Shown: positions 1 through 8,041, counted from the first letter of the stretch. The stretch: 20,843 bases of DNA from CAYMUG01 sp964393575 (GCA_964393575.1 CAYMUG010000012.1:1-20843); one strand, 5' to 3'. Made by a program: numbers and translations. Notes: generated by a model not told the origin, from the sequence alone.

Positions 1-1289
1 GCTTTACTTCCTTTAAGCTTCGTGCCCAGTTCACTAACGCGTCCGCGGGCTCCGGTGCGTTCCTCTAATTCTCTTGCACCCTTTTTCACGCCTGCACCCG
101 CAAGACCTGTTGTACCCGCTTTTGCTGCTTGCCCTGCTTTCTTTTTGCCCCAGTTCCATGTTTTTTGTCCGCGTTGTGTAACTACTTTTGCGCCCGCGGC
201 ACTACTGTTGAGAGATACAATCACGCCTGCGATTAAAGTAATAATCGCAAGGAGCATAGTCATCATATCACAGGCGCGGGTGGTTATAGCGGTAATAGAG
301 TCGTTGATGACGCCGCCGCCGGAATGCAGAGTTTCATCTTCGCAAACAGGGTTATTCAGAAACAGGCCCGCGACCCACATAGAAAAGAGAAGAGGTATCG
401 CGATTATACTCCACTGAAGAAAGTTGTGCCACCATTTCCTCCAATATTTTTTTGTCGCCGGCAGTATTAGCGCGAGAAAACCGAGCGGTGAAAATATTAC
501 AAGAAGTATAAGCATCAGGATTCTGAGTAAAAAGAGGAAGCTCAAAAGTATAAATATAAATATCAGAATTAAGTTTATAAGTACCGCAAAAACCGCCTCC
601 ATCATTTGAACCAGGAATATCGCAACTACATCAAATGTATTCGTATCATTACCTTCATCAATAGCTTCTTCAGCAGTGTTCCATATTTCGTTAAAATCAG
701 GGAAATGTTCCGTCGCTTCGTTTATTGCTTCGCTCGGACTTGTTGCTAAAAGAGCGTTAGATGTGTTTACGGCACTATCAAAAAATATTCTGGAAACTAT
801 ATTTGAAAGATCTATAACTATACCGGTAATTACAGGTGTGAAGTTGATCAGCAGAGCAACGCCCAGAAATATCGGCAGCAAACTTTTATTTGCGCTCTTT
901 AGGTTAAGTATTGTACCTATGCCTATGGCTATAAGTACGAGTATAAGCCCCATATTGGCCAGATCTCTTACAATAGGCCACCCTGCATCAAACAACCCGC
1001 CGGAGGTATAATTTATTGTTAAGGCAAGTTGGATAAAAAATTCGGTTACTTCCTTAGCGGCCCAGGCGACTACCCACGTTACGATGTTTAATATAAAGGA
1101 TACTGCTCCGACAATGAAAGCCATAGTAGTCAGAATAGCCGTCATTATGTATTCCTTTATGTCTTGGTGCATAAAGGCATTTGCCGATCGGGGCCATAAC
1201 ACCGCAAGCGCTGAAGTCAAAATAAAAATACCCCACCGCTTTTTGGGCACTTTTACAACATAATTTTTCAGACGCAAAAGCACTTGCAT
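1..1289 (-). CDS. TrbL/VirB6-like polytopic membrane protein, 3' end beyond window
   Basis: The frame is open for 429 residues from an ATG at 1289 to the window edge, so the C-terminus is missing. Residues 1-38 form a signal peptide: a basic start, a hydrophobic stretch (about 20-32) and a cleavage-like SANA at 35-38. Hydrophobic segments follow at about 50-77, 111-128, 137-160, 222-247, 249-277, 290-312 and 340-362, then a Gly/Ala/Lys-rich cytoplasmic-looking tail from 365. A signal peptide followed by several helices and a basic tail fits the TrbL/VirB6 inner-membrane channel family of type IV secretion systems, as found in CPR genomes; no enzyme motif is seen. An in-frame TAA lies about 11 codons upstream of the ATG. 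A TATAAT sits 7 nt before the ATG, which suggests a nearly leaderless mRNA. The pilin-like protein at 14813-16156 could be part of the same apparatus. The family assignment rests on topology only. Confidence 0.7.
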   Translation of the reverse strand, partial: MQVLLRLKNYVVKVPKKRWGIFILTSALAVLWPRSANAFMHQDIKEYIMTAILTTMAFIVGAVSFILNIVTWVVAWAAKEVTEFFIQLALTINYTSGGLFDAGWPIVRDLANMGLILVLIAIGIGTILNLKSANKSLLPIFLGVALLINFTPVITGIVIDLSNIVSRIFFDSAVNTSNALLATSPSEAINEATEHFPDFNEIWNTAEEAIDEGNDTNTFDVVAIFLVQMMEAVFAVLINLILIFIFILLSFLFLLRILMLILLVIFSPLGFLALILPATKKYWRKWWHNFLQWSIIAIPLLFSMWVAGLFLNNPVCEDETLHSGGGVINDSITAITTRACDMMTMLLAIITLIAGVIVSLNSSAAGAKVVTQRGQKTWNWGKKKAGQAAKAGTTGLAGAGVKKGARELEERTGARGRVSELGTKLKGSK

Positions 1290-1296
1290 TAATTTT

Positions 1297-1302
1297 ATTA
1301 TA
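1297..1302 (-). promoter_or_regulatory. -10 box (TATAAT) of the VirB6-like gene
   Basis: On the minus strand a perfect TATAAT ends 7 nt before the ATG at 1289. No good -35 hexamer is seen at 16-18 nt spacing. If this is the promoter, the transcript starts at or within a few bases of the start codon, as for rpsO and the DksA-like gene. Confidence 0.45.
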
Positions 1303-1378
1303 CAATACAAATTTCCATCTGTTTATGCGAGGATGTGTGTACAACTTTGTATTTTGCGGCGCTACCTAACACTGACAA

Positions 1379-1468
1379 AAAACCACTATGACTATGACCA
1401 TGATAAAACCACTTATTTTATTTCACTGTTTTATCTGTCATTGTTATGGTTATTGTCATCGTGAGTGG
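1379..1468. repeat. ATGAC-type palindromic repeat, copy 1
   Basis: The left arm begins AACCACTATGACTATGAC and the right arm reads GTCATTGTTATGGTTATTG and on into TCATCGTGAG; the arms are imperfectly complementary. The same pattern recurs at 1950-2021, 11212-11242 (half copy), 14724-14782 and 16579-16653. The right arm overlaps the last codons of rsmA and supplies its Asp/Asn-rich tail and stop. It may act as a hairpin terminator for rsmA, but no T-run follows it. Confidence 0.7.
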
Positions 1469-2339
1469 AAAATGCTTGCAAGGCAAGCATTTTCCACTCT
1501 TTCACAGATAGCGTCTGCGGGCGCCGTGAGGGGTCAATGTCCGCTTTTTTAAATTGTTCCGGAGAAAGATGTAAATTGTTGCTTAGTTTTTTGCGCGGAG
1601 AGGAAAATCCCGCACGTACAAGTTTAAAAAATTTTTCACTCTCTATATTAGGGCCCTCTATATGGTCCATTATAGAGGGCCTTATGTTTTTAATTGTAAG
1701 TATTGCCGAATCTACATCGGGACGCGGCCAAAAAGCGTGAGCCGGCGCTGTTTCTACGATTTTCGGCTCTCCGTACACCTGTACGCTTACTGCAAGAAGG
1801 TTCATTTCGGGCGGACGAACTACAATTTTCTCAGCCACTTCCTTTTGGATAATTAGTGCAATTTGTTGGGGTTTAATCTCTACTTCTTCTAAAAAGTGCC
1901 TGAAAAGCCGTGTCGTGAGGTAATACGGGGGAGCGCCTACGAGTTTCCAGCTCGAATAATGACTATTGGACGATGACCATAACTCCTTTCTGTCATAGTC
2001 ATTGTTATTGTCATTGTGGTCTTGTGCGGGCTGCCACTTTAATATATCGCCTTTTTTTATATCTATATTGTGATAACCCGCCAGCTCGTTTTTCAATAGC
2101 CGCACAAGGGCCGGGTCTTTTTCTACCGCAATGACTTGTTCGGCGCGCTTTGCTAGTTCTTTTGTAATTTCCCCCGTACCGGGACCTACTTCTACAATTA
2201 TGTCTTCTTCTCCTACCTCGGCTGTGTCCACCAAATCATCTATATACTTTTTTTCAACTAAAAAATTCTGCCCTAAAACTTTGTTAGGGTGGATGTTATA
2301 TTTTTCCAATAATTGTTTGGGTGGGGGTGAAAAAGGCAT
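1431..2339 (-). CDS. rsmA: 16S rRNA (adenine(1518)-N(6)/adenine(1519)-N(6))-dimethyltransferase RsmA/KsgA
   Basis: RsmA dimethylates two adjacent adenines in the 3'-terminal hairpin of 16S rRNA using S-adenosylmethionine. The 302-residue protein shows the usual order: a QNFL segment (24-27), SAM motif I VGPGTGEIT (51-59), the acidic end of motif II at E73, KGDIL (96-100), a QKEVAEKIV block (165-173), the WPRPDVDSA block (204-212) and the C-terminal FSSPRKKL region (245-252). The start is the ATG at 2339, because it lies just before the conserved core; an upstream in-frame start at 2375 would add 12 residues encoded by repeat-like spacer. Two oddities: the catalytic N-L-P-Y motif reads A-P-P-Y-Y (136-140), and just before it residues 107-130 are an insertion encoded exactly by a palindromic repeat. 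The last residues (291-302) also come from a repeat copy. The family call is secure; full activity is uncertain. Confidence 0.93.
   Translation of the reverse strand: MPFSPPPKQLLEKYNIHPNKVLGQNFLVEKKYIDDLVDTAEVGEEDIIVEVGPGTGEITKELAKRAEQVIAVEKDPALVRLLKNELAGYHNIDIKKGDILKWQPAQDHNDNNNDYDRKELWSSSNSHYSSWKLVGAPPYYLTTRLFRHFLEEVEIKPQQIALIIQKEVAEKIVVRPPEMNLLAVSVQVYGEPKIVETAPAHAFWPRPDVDSAILTIKNIRPSIMDHIEGPNIESEKFFKLVRAGFSSPRKKLSNNLHLSPEQFKKADIDPSRRPQTLSVKEWKMLALQAFSTHDDNNHNNDR
1950..2021. repeat. ATGAC-type palindromic repeat inserted in frame in rsmA, copy 2
   Basis: This 72-bp stretch (24 codons) carries a left arm with AATGACTATTGGACGATGAC and a right arm with GTCATAGTCATTGTTATTG, matching the intergenic copies. 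It encodes residues 107-130 of RsmA, rich in Asp, Asn and Ser, where other family members have a short loop. The length is a multiple of three and no stop is introduced. Confidence 0.75.
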
Positions 2340-2538
2340 AATGTTAACTACAAATCTCAATCCACAAGGACACAAGATACAAACAAATTACAATAAACAA
2401 ATCCCAAATAACAAAACAAAAAGTTTTTAATTTCTAATTTGAGATTTGCTGTGCAGGCAGGTATTTTGTATCTTTAGGATTTGTACAGATTACAGATTAC
2501 AGATTACAGATTACTGGTTACTTGTTACATTGTTTTAT
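2340..2538. repeat. Low-complexity spacer with a TACAGAT tandem repeat
   Basis: This spacer lies between the uvrD-like and rsmA genes. At 2484-2511 TACAGAT occurs four times in direct tandem, followed by decayed units (TACTGGT, TACTTGT) to about 2532. The part nearer rsmA (2350-2480) is A-rich with repeated CAAAT/ATTTG-type words. No gene is seen. Upstream regulatory signals of rsmA must lie here, but none is clear. Confidence 0.6.
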
Positions 2539-4497
2539 TCAGTTCCACTGAATAAAGTCATCACCATCATCATCAAGCAAATCTCCGCTCCATTCTGTTT
2601 CTTCCTCAATCGGCTCAAACTCTGTGTATTCTTCGGGAATTTCAGCCAAAAAACTGCTGGGCGGATTACTCTGTATGCTGCCCCAGACGGTTCTTCTGCG
2701 GGCAAAGAGCAGATAAGCTTTTTCCTGAGCCCGTGTGAGGCCCACATAAGCCAGGCGCCTTTCTTCTTCCAGGCGCTGTCTGTCCATCATACTGTTTGAA
2801 TGAGGTAAAATACCCTCCTCGCACCCGGCAATAAATACCACAGGAAACTCCAGCCCTTTTGCCATATGAAGGGTCATAAGATGTACCAGTTCATTTTCAT
2901 AGTTTACAGTGTCCGCCTCCTGCATAAGAGTTACATCTTCTAAAAATTGCTCTATACTTTCGTTGAGAGGCATAGTTTTATAATTTTCAGCTACAGACAA
3001 AACCTCCTGTACGTTTTGCCATCTTTCCTCACCCTTTTCTGTATCGTCGCGCAGGATTTTTTCAAAATTTGTTTTATTAACTATGTACTTTATAAGTTCC
3101 TGTAAAGACAAATTTTGGTTTTGCGCCTTATTTTGAAAATCTTTAGCAAGAATACTCAAGGCCTCGTTTTTGGTGTTTGGGTTGGCATCTATTTTTTCTT
3201 TCAGCTTCCCCAGTTTTAAGTCCGAGAGGCGCTCAAGTGCTGTTGTGTCACCAGGGTTTTGTATAAGACGAAGAAACGCAGTTAAGTCCTTTACTTCTTT
3301 TCTCTGATAAAAACGAACCCCTCCTACTATTTTGTAAGGTATATTATTGCGCAGAAATGTCTCTTCTATGGCACGTGACTGAGCGTTTGTCCGGTATAGT
3401 ACAACAAAGTCATTTAAATTATATTCTCCGGAATTTTCGTTGTGTTCTCCGGCTTTGGCCTCAATCAGGTTTTGTACTTCATTTAAAATAAATTCTGCCT
3501 CATCGTATTCGGAGGGTAGCTCTTTTATTTTTAACGCTCCTCCTTTTGGGTTGTGAGTCCACAAGTTTTTCTCGTAACCGCTTTGGTTGTTTTTTATTAA
3601 ATGAGAGGCGGCATTTATTATTGTTTGGGTTGAGCGATAGTTTTTATCCAGTTTTATTTTTTGTGCGCCGGGCCATATATCCTGAAAGTTTAAAATATTT
3701 TCTACACGGGCGTTTCGCCATCCGTAAATTGCCTGTGCGTCGTCTCCTACTACACAAATATTTTTATTTTCCCGCGCCAACATATTTACCCACTCGTTTT
3801 GCGGCTGGTTGGTGTCCTGGTATTCGTCTACAAGAATGTACTGAAAACGCTTTTGATATTTAGCTAATACTTTTTTATTTTCCCTTAATAAAAATACGGC
3901 CTGCATTATTAGGTCATCGAAATCTAAAGCATCACTTTCCTTGAGTTTTTCCTGATAAAGATGGTAAATTTCGGCCACTCTTTTTTTGAAAGGATTGTCG
4001 GCTTCTTCCTCATAAAGCTCCGGAGTTTTTAATTCGCTTTTGGCATTTGAAATTATGCCCCTTACTTTTTGGGGAGAAATTTCTTTAGGGTTAATTTTCA
4101 ACTCTTTTAAAACTTTTTTTATTAAGGATAGTTGGTCTGCGTCGTCGTATATTACAAATTTCGGCGTATATCCCAAAAGAGGGGCGTTTTCTCTTAAAAT
4201 TTTTACGCATATTGAATGGAAAGTGCCAACCCATGGCAACTGTATGTCTGAATTTTCTCCTAAATTTGTTTTAAGTAAATTTATAATTCTTTCTTTCATT
4301 TCACTCGCCGCCTTATTGGTAAATGTAACTGCCAGAATGTTTTGAGGGCTAACACCTTTTGTAATTAAATATGCAATTCTGTGGGTGATGGTTTTGGTTT
4401 TACCCGAGCCGGGACCCGCTAAAATCAAAACAGGACCCTCTGTATTTTTCACGGCCTCTTTTTGTTTTTCGTTTAATGTTTTTAGGAGATTTTCCAT
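2539..4497 (-). CDS. uvrD: UvrD/PcrA-type superfamily 1A DNA helicase
   Basis: ATP-dependent 3'-5' DNA helicase acting in nucleotide excision repair, mismatch repair or removal of recombinase from DNA. With the ATG at 4497 the protein has 652 residues. Motifs in order: Walker A AGPGSGKT (27-34), motif Ia VTFTNKAASEM (57-67), motif II DEYQD (224-228), motif III GDDAQAIYGWR (251-261), the KNYRST motif IV, motif V MTLHMAKGLEFPVVFIAG and motif VI YVGLTRA near the C-terminus. The start was chosen because the first residues match the usual family N-terminus; an upstream in-frame ATG at 4602 would add 35 residues unlike it. The tail is short and acidic (rich in Glu/Asp after the helicase core) and lacks the long basic C-terminal extension of many PcrA proteins. 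No Shine-Dalgarno sequence is obvious. UvrD and PcrA cannot be separated from sequence alone. Confidence 0.95.
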   Translation of the reverse strand: MENLLKTLNEKQKEAVKNTEGPVLILAGPGSGKTKTITHRIAYLITKGVSPQNILAVTFTNKAASEMKERIINLLKTNLGENSDIQLPWVGTFHSICVKILRENAPLLGYTPKFVIYDDADQLSLIKKVLKELKINPKEISPQKVRGIISNAKSELKTPELYEEEADNPFKKRVAEIYHLYQEKLKESDALDFDDLIMQAVFLLRENKKVLAKYQKRFQYILVDEYQDTNQPQNEWVNMLARENKNICVVGDDAQAIYGWRNARVENILNFQDIWPGAQKIKLDKNYRSTQTIINAASHLIKNNQSGYEKNLWTHNPKGGALKIKELPSEYDEAEFILNEVQNLIEAKAGEHNENSGEYNLNDFVVLYRTNAQSRAIEETFLRNNIPYKIVGGVRFYQRKEVKDLTAFLRLIQNPGDTTALERLSDLKLGKLKEKIDANPNTKNEALSILAKDFQNKAQNQNLSLQELIKYIVNKTNFEKILRDDTEKGEERWQNVQEVLSVAENYKTMPLNESIEQFLEDVTLMQEADTVNYENELVHLMTLHMAKGLEFPVVFIAGCEEGILPHSNSMMDRQRLEEERRLAYVGLTRAQEKAYLLFARRRTVWGSIQSNPPSSFLAEIPEEYTEFEPIEEETEWSGDLLDDDGDDFIQWN

Positions 4498-4642
4498 GAT
4501 TTTGCTTGCCCCGCACTTTTCCGAAAAGCGAGCGGAGTGAGCTGTGAATTTAAACCTATTGACAAAAATGCTGTAATTGCTACCCTGAAATAGGTGTCGC
4601 AAGGCACCATTTTTTATCGCTATAACTAGCCCTGTATAGTAC

Positions 4643-4731
4643 TATAATATATATAGTCATACAATAATAGGCTTATTAGTATTAGCTCACAAAAACCTTC
4701 TTCTAAACCCCTTTTTGGGGGATTGAAGAAG
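4643..4731 (+). promoter_or_regulatory. Possible -10 box and start-codon stem-loop before the LysM-M23 gene
   Basis: A TATAAT lies at 4643-4648 without a convincing -35. Further down, CTTCTTC (4697-4703) can pair with GAAGAAG (4725-4731) and CCCC (4708-4711) with GGGG (4717-4720) around a TTTTT loop. The presumed TTG start at 4723 is inside this stem-loop, so the fold could limit translation. This is an inference from pairing only. Confidence 0.35.
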
Positions 4732-5853
4732 AAAAACTCACTAAAGAAAAATGGACGTACGTCTTCTTTAAACTTCTGGGTTAAAACAGGAGTATTATTT
4801 GTTTTTGTTGCAAGTTTGATTTTAGGATTGCGGGCTGAGGATTTAAGCACTGTTTCCCCTATTCATGCCTCAGCACACCAGGAAGTGAAGGTGAGCAAAA
4901 ATGACTCTGACTATACAACCCCATCTAATGTATATTTGAGTGCTCGTTTAAGTAAGGTATCCGGAAGCACTGTAGAAGATGAGCAAGACAAAAAACCGAT
5001 AGGTGGTTCTGTCAATCCTGTTTTTGCTACAGTGCACGATGGAGCTTTTCTGACACAAAATTTTGTTGAAGTTCCCGAAGATCCGCCTAAAGAAAGGAAT
5101 TCTGTTATAAAGTATACTGTAAAACCCAATGATACACCCTCTAATATTGCACGTTCGTTTGACCTTAAACTAAATACTGTTCTTTGGGCAAATCACCTCG
5201 CTTCTTCTGAATATATACATCCCGGGGATGAATTACTTATACCCCCTACAGATGGCGTTTTGTATGAGATAAAACAAGGAGATACACTTTCCAGTATTGC
5301 AAGCCGGCATGAATCAGGGGTAAATAAAATTTTAGAGGCAAACGATATTCAAACAGCCGAACACGTTTTTGCAGGACAAACAATTATCGTGCCAGATGGC
5401 GTCAAACCATCTTCTACTCAAACAGAAAGGCGTTCTACATCTTCCCCCAGCTCCCCCAGCTCCCCCAGGCAATATGCTTCTTCGAGACAGAATCTGGATT
5501 CTTACTTTATAAAACCAACATCTGGTTATATCAGCCAGCACCTACACGGAAACAACGCTATAGACCTGGCTGACGGATGCTGGAAACCGATTTACGCCGC
5601 TGCTGCCGGCACTGTAGGAAAAGCTGTAGGAAACGGTTGGTGGAATGGCGGATACGGTAACTATGTCACCATTAACCATCCTAACGGAACAAGAACGCTT
5701 TATGCGCATATGGCTCCGGGAGGAGTGGAGGTAAGTTCCGGCACATATGTAAGCCAAGGCCAGCTTATAGGTTACACGCACAGTACCGGCCTCTCTACAG
5801 GATGCCACTTGCACTGGGAGGTGCATGGGGCACGAAATCCATTAGCATACTAA
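4723..5853 (+). CDS. Exported LysM-M23 (LytM-type) peptidoglycan endopeptidase
   Basis: A predicted cell-wall protein that binds glycan through LysM repeats and cuts peptide cross-bridges through an M23 zinc peptidase domain. The 376 residues begin with a Lys-rich start and a hydrophobic signal or anchor segment (about 19-37). Then come a linker, LysM 1 (129-174), LysM 2 (180-224), a Ser/Pro spacer with a triple SSP repeat (240-248) and the M23 domain (262-371). Zinc and catalytic residues visible are D281, H329 (YAHM) and H362/H364 (HLHWE). The usual first histidine of H-x3-D is N277; H275 lies two residues earlier and may take its place. The start is a TTG, since no in-frame ATG or GTG follows the upstream TAG at 4654. 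It is the only plus-strand gene in the first 17 kb and faces the helicase gene divergently. Its substrate is unknown. Confidence 0.85.
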   Translation: MKKKNSLKKNGRTSSLNFWVKTGVLFVFVASLILGLRAEDLSTVSPIHASAHQEVKVSKNDSDYTTPSNVYLSARLSKVSGSTVEDEQDKKPIGGSVNPVFATVHDGAFLTQNFVEVPEDPPKERNSVIKYTVKPNDTPSNIARSFDLKLNTVLWANHLASSEYIHPGDELLIPPTDGVLYEIKQGDTLSSIASRHESGVNKILEANDIQTAEHVFAGQTIIVPDGVKPSSTQTERRSTSSPSSPSSPRQYASSRQNLDSYFIKPTSGYISQHLHGNNAIDLADGCWKPIYAAAAGTVGKAVGNGWWNGGYGNYVTINHPNGTRTLYAHMAPGGVEVSSGTYVSQGQLIGYTHSTGLSTGCHLHWEVHGARNPLAY

Positions 5854-5865
5854 AATAACAAAAAA

Positions 5866-5911
5866 ACAGATTAACATGACATGTTACTCGGTTATTAGGT
5901 TATTCTGTTTG
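5866..5911. repeat. TAAC/GTTA palindromic repeat
   Basis: AACAGATTAAC on the left is answered by GGTTATTCTGTT on the right, giving an imperfect hairpin just after the LysM-M23 stop codon. Similar hairpins built from TAAC/GTTA and ACAGA words occur at 14578-14612 and 16338-16405. It may serve as a terminator for the upstream gene, though no clean T-run follows. Confidence 0.5.
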
Positions 5912-5916
5912 AGGTT

Positions 5917-5971
5917 CTACAACACCTCCTCTTCCCTTTTAGTATATTGCAGGGCTAAAGAAATATGGGGC
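5917..5971. repeat. 55-bp contig-end duplicate, left of the N gap
   Basis: This stretch is identical to 6072-6126 on the other side of the gap. It carries a second copy of the last 17 codons and the stop of the comM-like gene. It is best read as an assembly artefact and not as a biological repeat. Confidence 0.9.
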
Positions 5972-6071
5972 NNNNNNNNNNNNNNNNNNNNNNNNNNNNN
6001 NNNNNNNNNNNNNNNNNNNNNNNNNNNNNNNNNNNNNNNNNNNNNNNNNNNNNNNNNNNNNNNNNNNNNNN
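5972..6071. other. Assembly gap of 100 Ns
   Basis: Exactly 100 unknown bases, a customary filler length. The 55 bp on each side are identical, so the two contigs most likely overlap and nothing is missing. Removing the gap and one copy joins the LysM-M23 and comM-like 3' ends as convergent neighbours with a spacer of about 63 bp. Confidence 0.9.
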
Positions 6072-7631
6072 CTACAACACCTCCTCTTCCCTTTTAGTAT
6101 ATTGCAGGGCTAAAGAAATATGGGGCCATTTAATATCTTTTTCTTGCGATATGTCCGCTACTGTGCGGGCTGTTTTTAATACAGAATGATACCCTCTACC
6201 TGTTAGTTTGTATTTTTCAACCGCTTTTCCTAAAAGATCCTCCAATTTTTTGTCTATTTTACAGTGTTTTTTGATGTGTCTTACCTTCATTTCGCTGTTC
6301 AGATTTATACTTTCTCCTTTAAACCTCTCTGCTTGTTGGTTTCTGGCAATATTTACCCTTTCGCGCACTTTGTAAGAGGGCTCTTCATCGGTTTCCGTAC
6401 TTATTTTAAGTTTTTTATAGGGCTGGCGGGGAACATTTACATGCAAATCTATTCTGTCAGCTATAGGACCTGAAAGCTTCTTTTGGTAATGCATAATTTT
6501 GTTTGTGGTGCAGCTGCATTCTTTAGATTTATCACCAAAGTGTCCGCAAGGACAGGGATTTGCTGCTGCAACTAACGTAAATTCTGCGGGATAACTTACC
6601 GATCCCTTCGCGCGGGATATATTTATTATCCCCTCCTCTATAGGTTGTCTTAAGCTTTCAAGTACATTTCGGTAGAACTCCGGAAATTCGTCCATAAAAA
6701 GCACCCCTTTATGTGCTTTTGTGATTTCTCCCGCCTCAAGAGTATTGCCTCCTCCTATAACAGCTGCTTCTGAAGCTGTATGGTGAGGAGCGCGAAAAGG
6801 CCTCTTTGTAATGAGGTGACCTGTTTCCGGAAATATACCGCAAATACTTGCAATTTTACTCACTTCAAGCGCTTCTTTTTCGCTCATATGCGGTAGAATG
6901 GTGGGCATGCTTTGGGCAAGCAGGGTTTTTCCTGATCCGGGCGGGCCTTGCAGGAGAAGGTTATGCCCTCCTGCCGCAGCAACCTCCATAGCTTTTTTGG
7001 CGTGTTCCTGACCTTTTATATAAGCAAGATCGTTTTCTTCCGGCCCACTCTTTTTTTGTGGTTGAGTTTTTGGGTATTTTTTGGGTAATTCTCCTATATT
7101 AGGTTTTCTTCCCTCAATGTACTCGGTAATCTCTTTTATATTTTCTGCGGGAATTACGTTTATTCCTCCCGCGAGAACGGCCTCTTCTTTATTTTGTTTT
7201 GGCACAACAATAGCTCCATACCAATTTTCTTTGGCGTACAGCGCATAAAGCAAACTTCCTTTAATGGGTCTTATTTGTCCGTCCAGGCCCAGTTCTCCTG
7301 TAAAAAGTGTATTTTCTAAAACTTTTTCATTATTTTGTGTTTGGCTTGAGTCAATTAAAAATCCTAAAGCCATGGGGACATCGTACATTCCCCCTTCTTT
7401 TTTTAGGTCAGCGGGAGCAAGGTTGATAATTACCCGTTTACTGAAACTGCGGGGAGGTTTAAAGCCGCTGTTTTTTAAAGCGGAAGAAATCCTTTCTTTT
7501 GCTTCTGAAACCGCTTTGTCTCCTAAACCTACAATACTAAAAGAGTGGAGGCCGCTTGAGACGTCAACCTCCACTTCTATTGAACGTGCGTTTATACCCT
7601 CCCGGGCTGCTGAGAATAATTTAGACGGCAT
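6072..7631 (-). CDS. comM: YifB/ComM-type AAA+ ATPase (Mg-chelatase-like)
   Basis: ComM is a hexameric helicase that promotes branch migration when incoming single-stranded DNA recombines during natural transformation. The 519 residues contain an N-terminal Lon-S16-like ChlI domain (about 1-175), Walker A GPPGSGKT (229-236), the RPFRAPHHTAS block (277-287), Walker B VLFMDE (310-315), a Cys-rich PCPCG motif (359-363) with further cysteines at 372 and 374, and the C-terminal Mg-chelatase domain. Its TAG stop is at 6072-6074, directly beside the N gap, so the gene is complete; the last codons are duplicated on the other side by the contig overlap. An 8-bp inverted repeat, GACGGCAT (7624-7631) with ATGCCGTC (7639-7646), has the start codon at the end of one arm. 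Competence in this organism is an inference. Confidence 0.95.
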   Translation of the reverse strand: MPSKLFSAAREGINARSIEVEVDVSSGLHSFSIVGLGDKAVSEAKERISSALKNSGFKPPRSFSKRVIINLAPADLKKEGGMYDVPMALGFLIDSSQTQNNEKVLENTLFTGELGLDGQIRPIKGSLLYALYAKENWYGAIVVPKQNKEEAVLAGGINVIPAENIKEITEYIEGRKPNIGELPKKYPKTQPQKKSGPEENDLAYIKGQEHAKKAMEVAAAGGHNLLLQGPPGSGKTLLAQSMPTILPHMSEKEALEVSKIASICGIFPETGHLITKRPFRAPHHTASEAAVIGGGNTLEAGEITKAHKGVLFMDEFPEFYRNVLESLRQPIEEGIINISRAKGSVSYPAEFTLVAAANPCPCGHFGDKSKECSCTTNKIMHYQKKLSGPIADRIDLHVNVPRQPYKKLKISTETDEEPSYKVRERVNIARNQQAERFKGESINLNSEMKVRHIKKHCKIDKKLEDLLGKAVEKYKLTGRGYHSVLKTARTVADISQEKDIKWPHISLALQYTKREEEVL

Positions 7632-7646
7632 ATTAATAATGCCGTC
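7624..7646. promoter_or_regulatory. Stem-loop spanning the comM start codon
   Basis: GACGGCAT and ATGCCGTC form a perfect 8-bp inverted repeat around a 7-nt AT loop. The start ATG at 7631 is inside one arm. It could hide the start codon, end the upstream DksA-like transcript, or bind a dimeric regulator; sequence alone does not choose. Confidence 0.45.
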
Positions 7647-7661
7647 AGAGTATCATATTTA

Positions 7662-8033
7662 TTATTCGCATTCAAGACAGGTTTCTGCTTCGGGAATCGC
7701 TTCCAGTCGCTCTTCAGGTATATCGCCTTCACAGTTTTCGCATTTACCGTATGTTCCTTCTTTTATTTTTTCTAAAGCTTTGTTTGTTGCCTGTAATTTT
7801 TTTTCAAGCACATATTCAGTCGGTAAGCGTGAGGTGTACTCTTCTACTTCATCTCCGGCTTCTTCAGGGGCTTTACCTTCCGGGTCTGTCCCGTCTCCGA
7901 AGCGCGGATAGTCACTTTCCCAGTTACCTTTTATGTGCGGATCTTTTTCCGCTATTTTTGATAAATGTTGCTCCAGGTCTTCCTTTTGTTCTTCTAAGGT
8001 TTTTTTAAATTTTTCCAGTTGTTTTTTGTCCAT
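7662..8033 (-). CDS. DksA/TraR-type C4 zinc-finger protein
   Basis: Members of this family bind in the secondary channel of RNA polymerase and modulate promoter choice, often with ppGpp. The 123 residues comprise a charged helical N-terminal region (1-30, and again about 60-92, able to form the family's coiled coil) and a C-terminal zinc finger with C98, C101, C119 and C122 in the C-x2-C...C-x2-C pattern. The middle is acidic and rich in Gly/Pro/Asp (36-62). The usual DxxDxA tip motif of true DksA is not clear, so TraR/YocK-type is equally possible. A good promoter ends 8 nt before the ATG (see 8042-8070), so the mRNA is probably leaderless. It lies 30 bp upstream of comM on the same strand and may be co-transcribed with it. 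Confidence 0.85.
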   Translation of the reverse strand: MDKKQLEKFKKTLEEQKEDLEQHLSKIAEKDPHIKGNWESDYPRFGDGTDPEGKAPEEAGDEVEEYTSRLPTEYVLEKKLQATNKALEKIKEGTYGKCENCEGDIPEERLEAIPEAETCLECE

Positions 8034-8041
8034 TGTAGTGT

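Noticed and set aside
22..1011. Three plus-strand open frames opposite the VirB6-like gene
   Set aside because: The minus strand has one continuous frame of 429 codons with a signal peptide and transmembrane helices. The plus-strand frames are broken and non-descript.
1054..1344. Minus-strand frame of 96 codons over the VirB6-like 5' region
   Set aside because: It overlaps in another frame and lacks the signal-peptide and membrane pattern of the longer frame.
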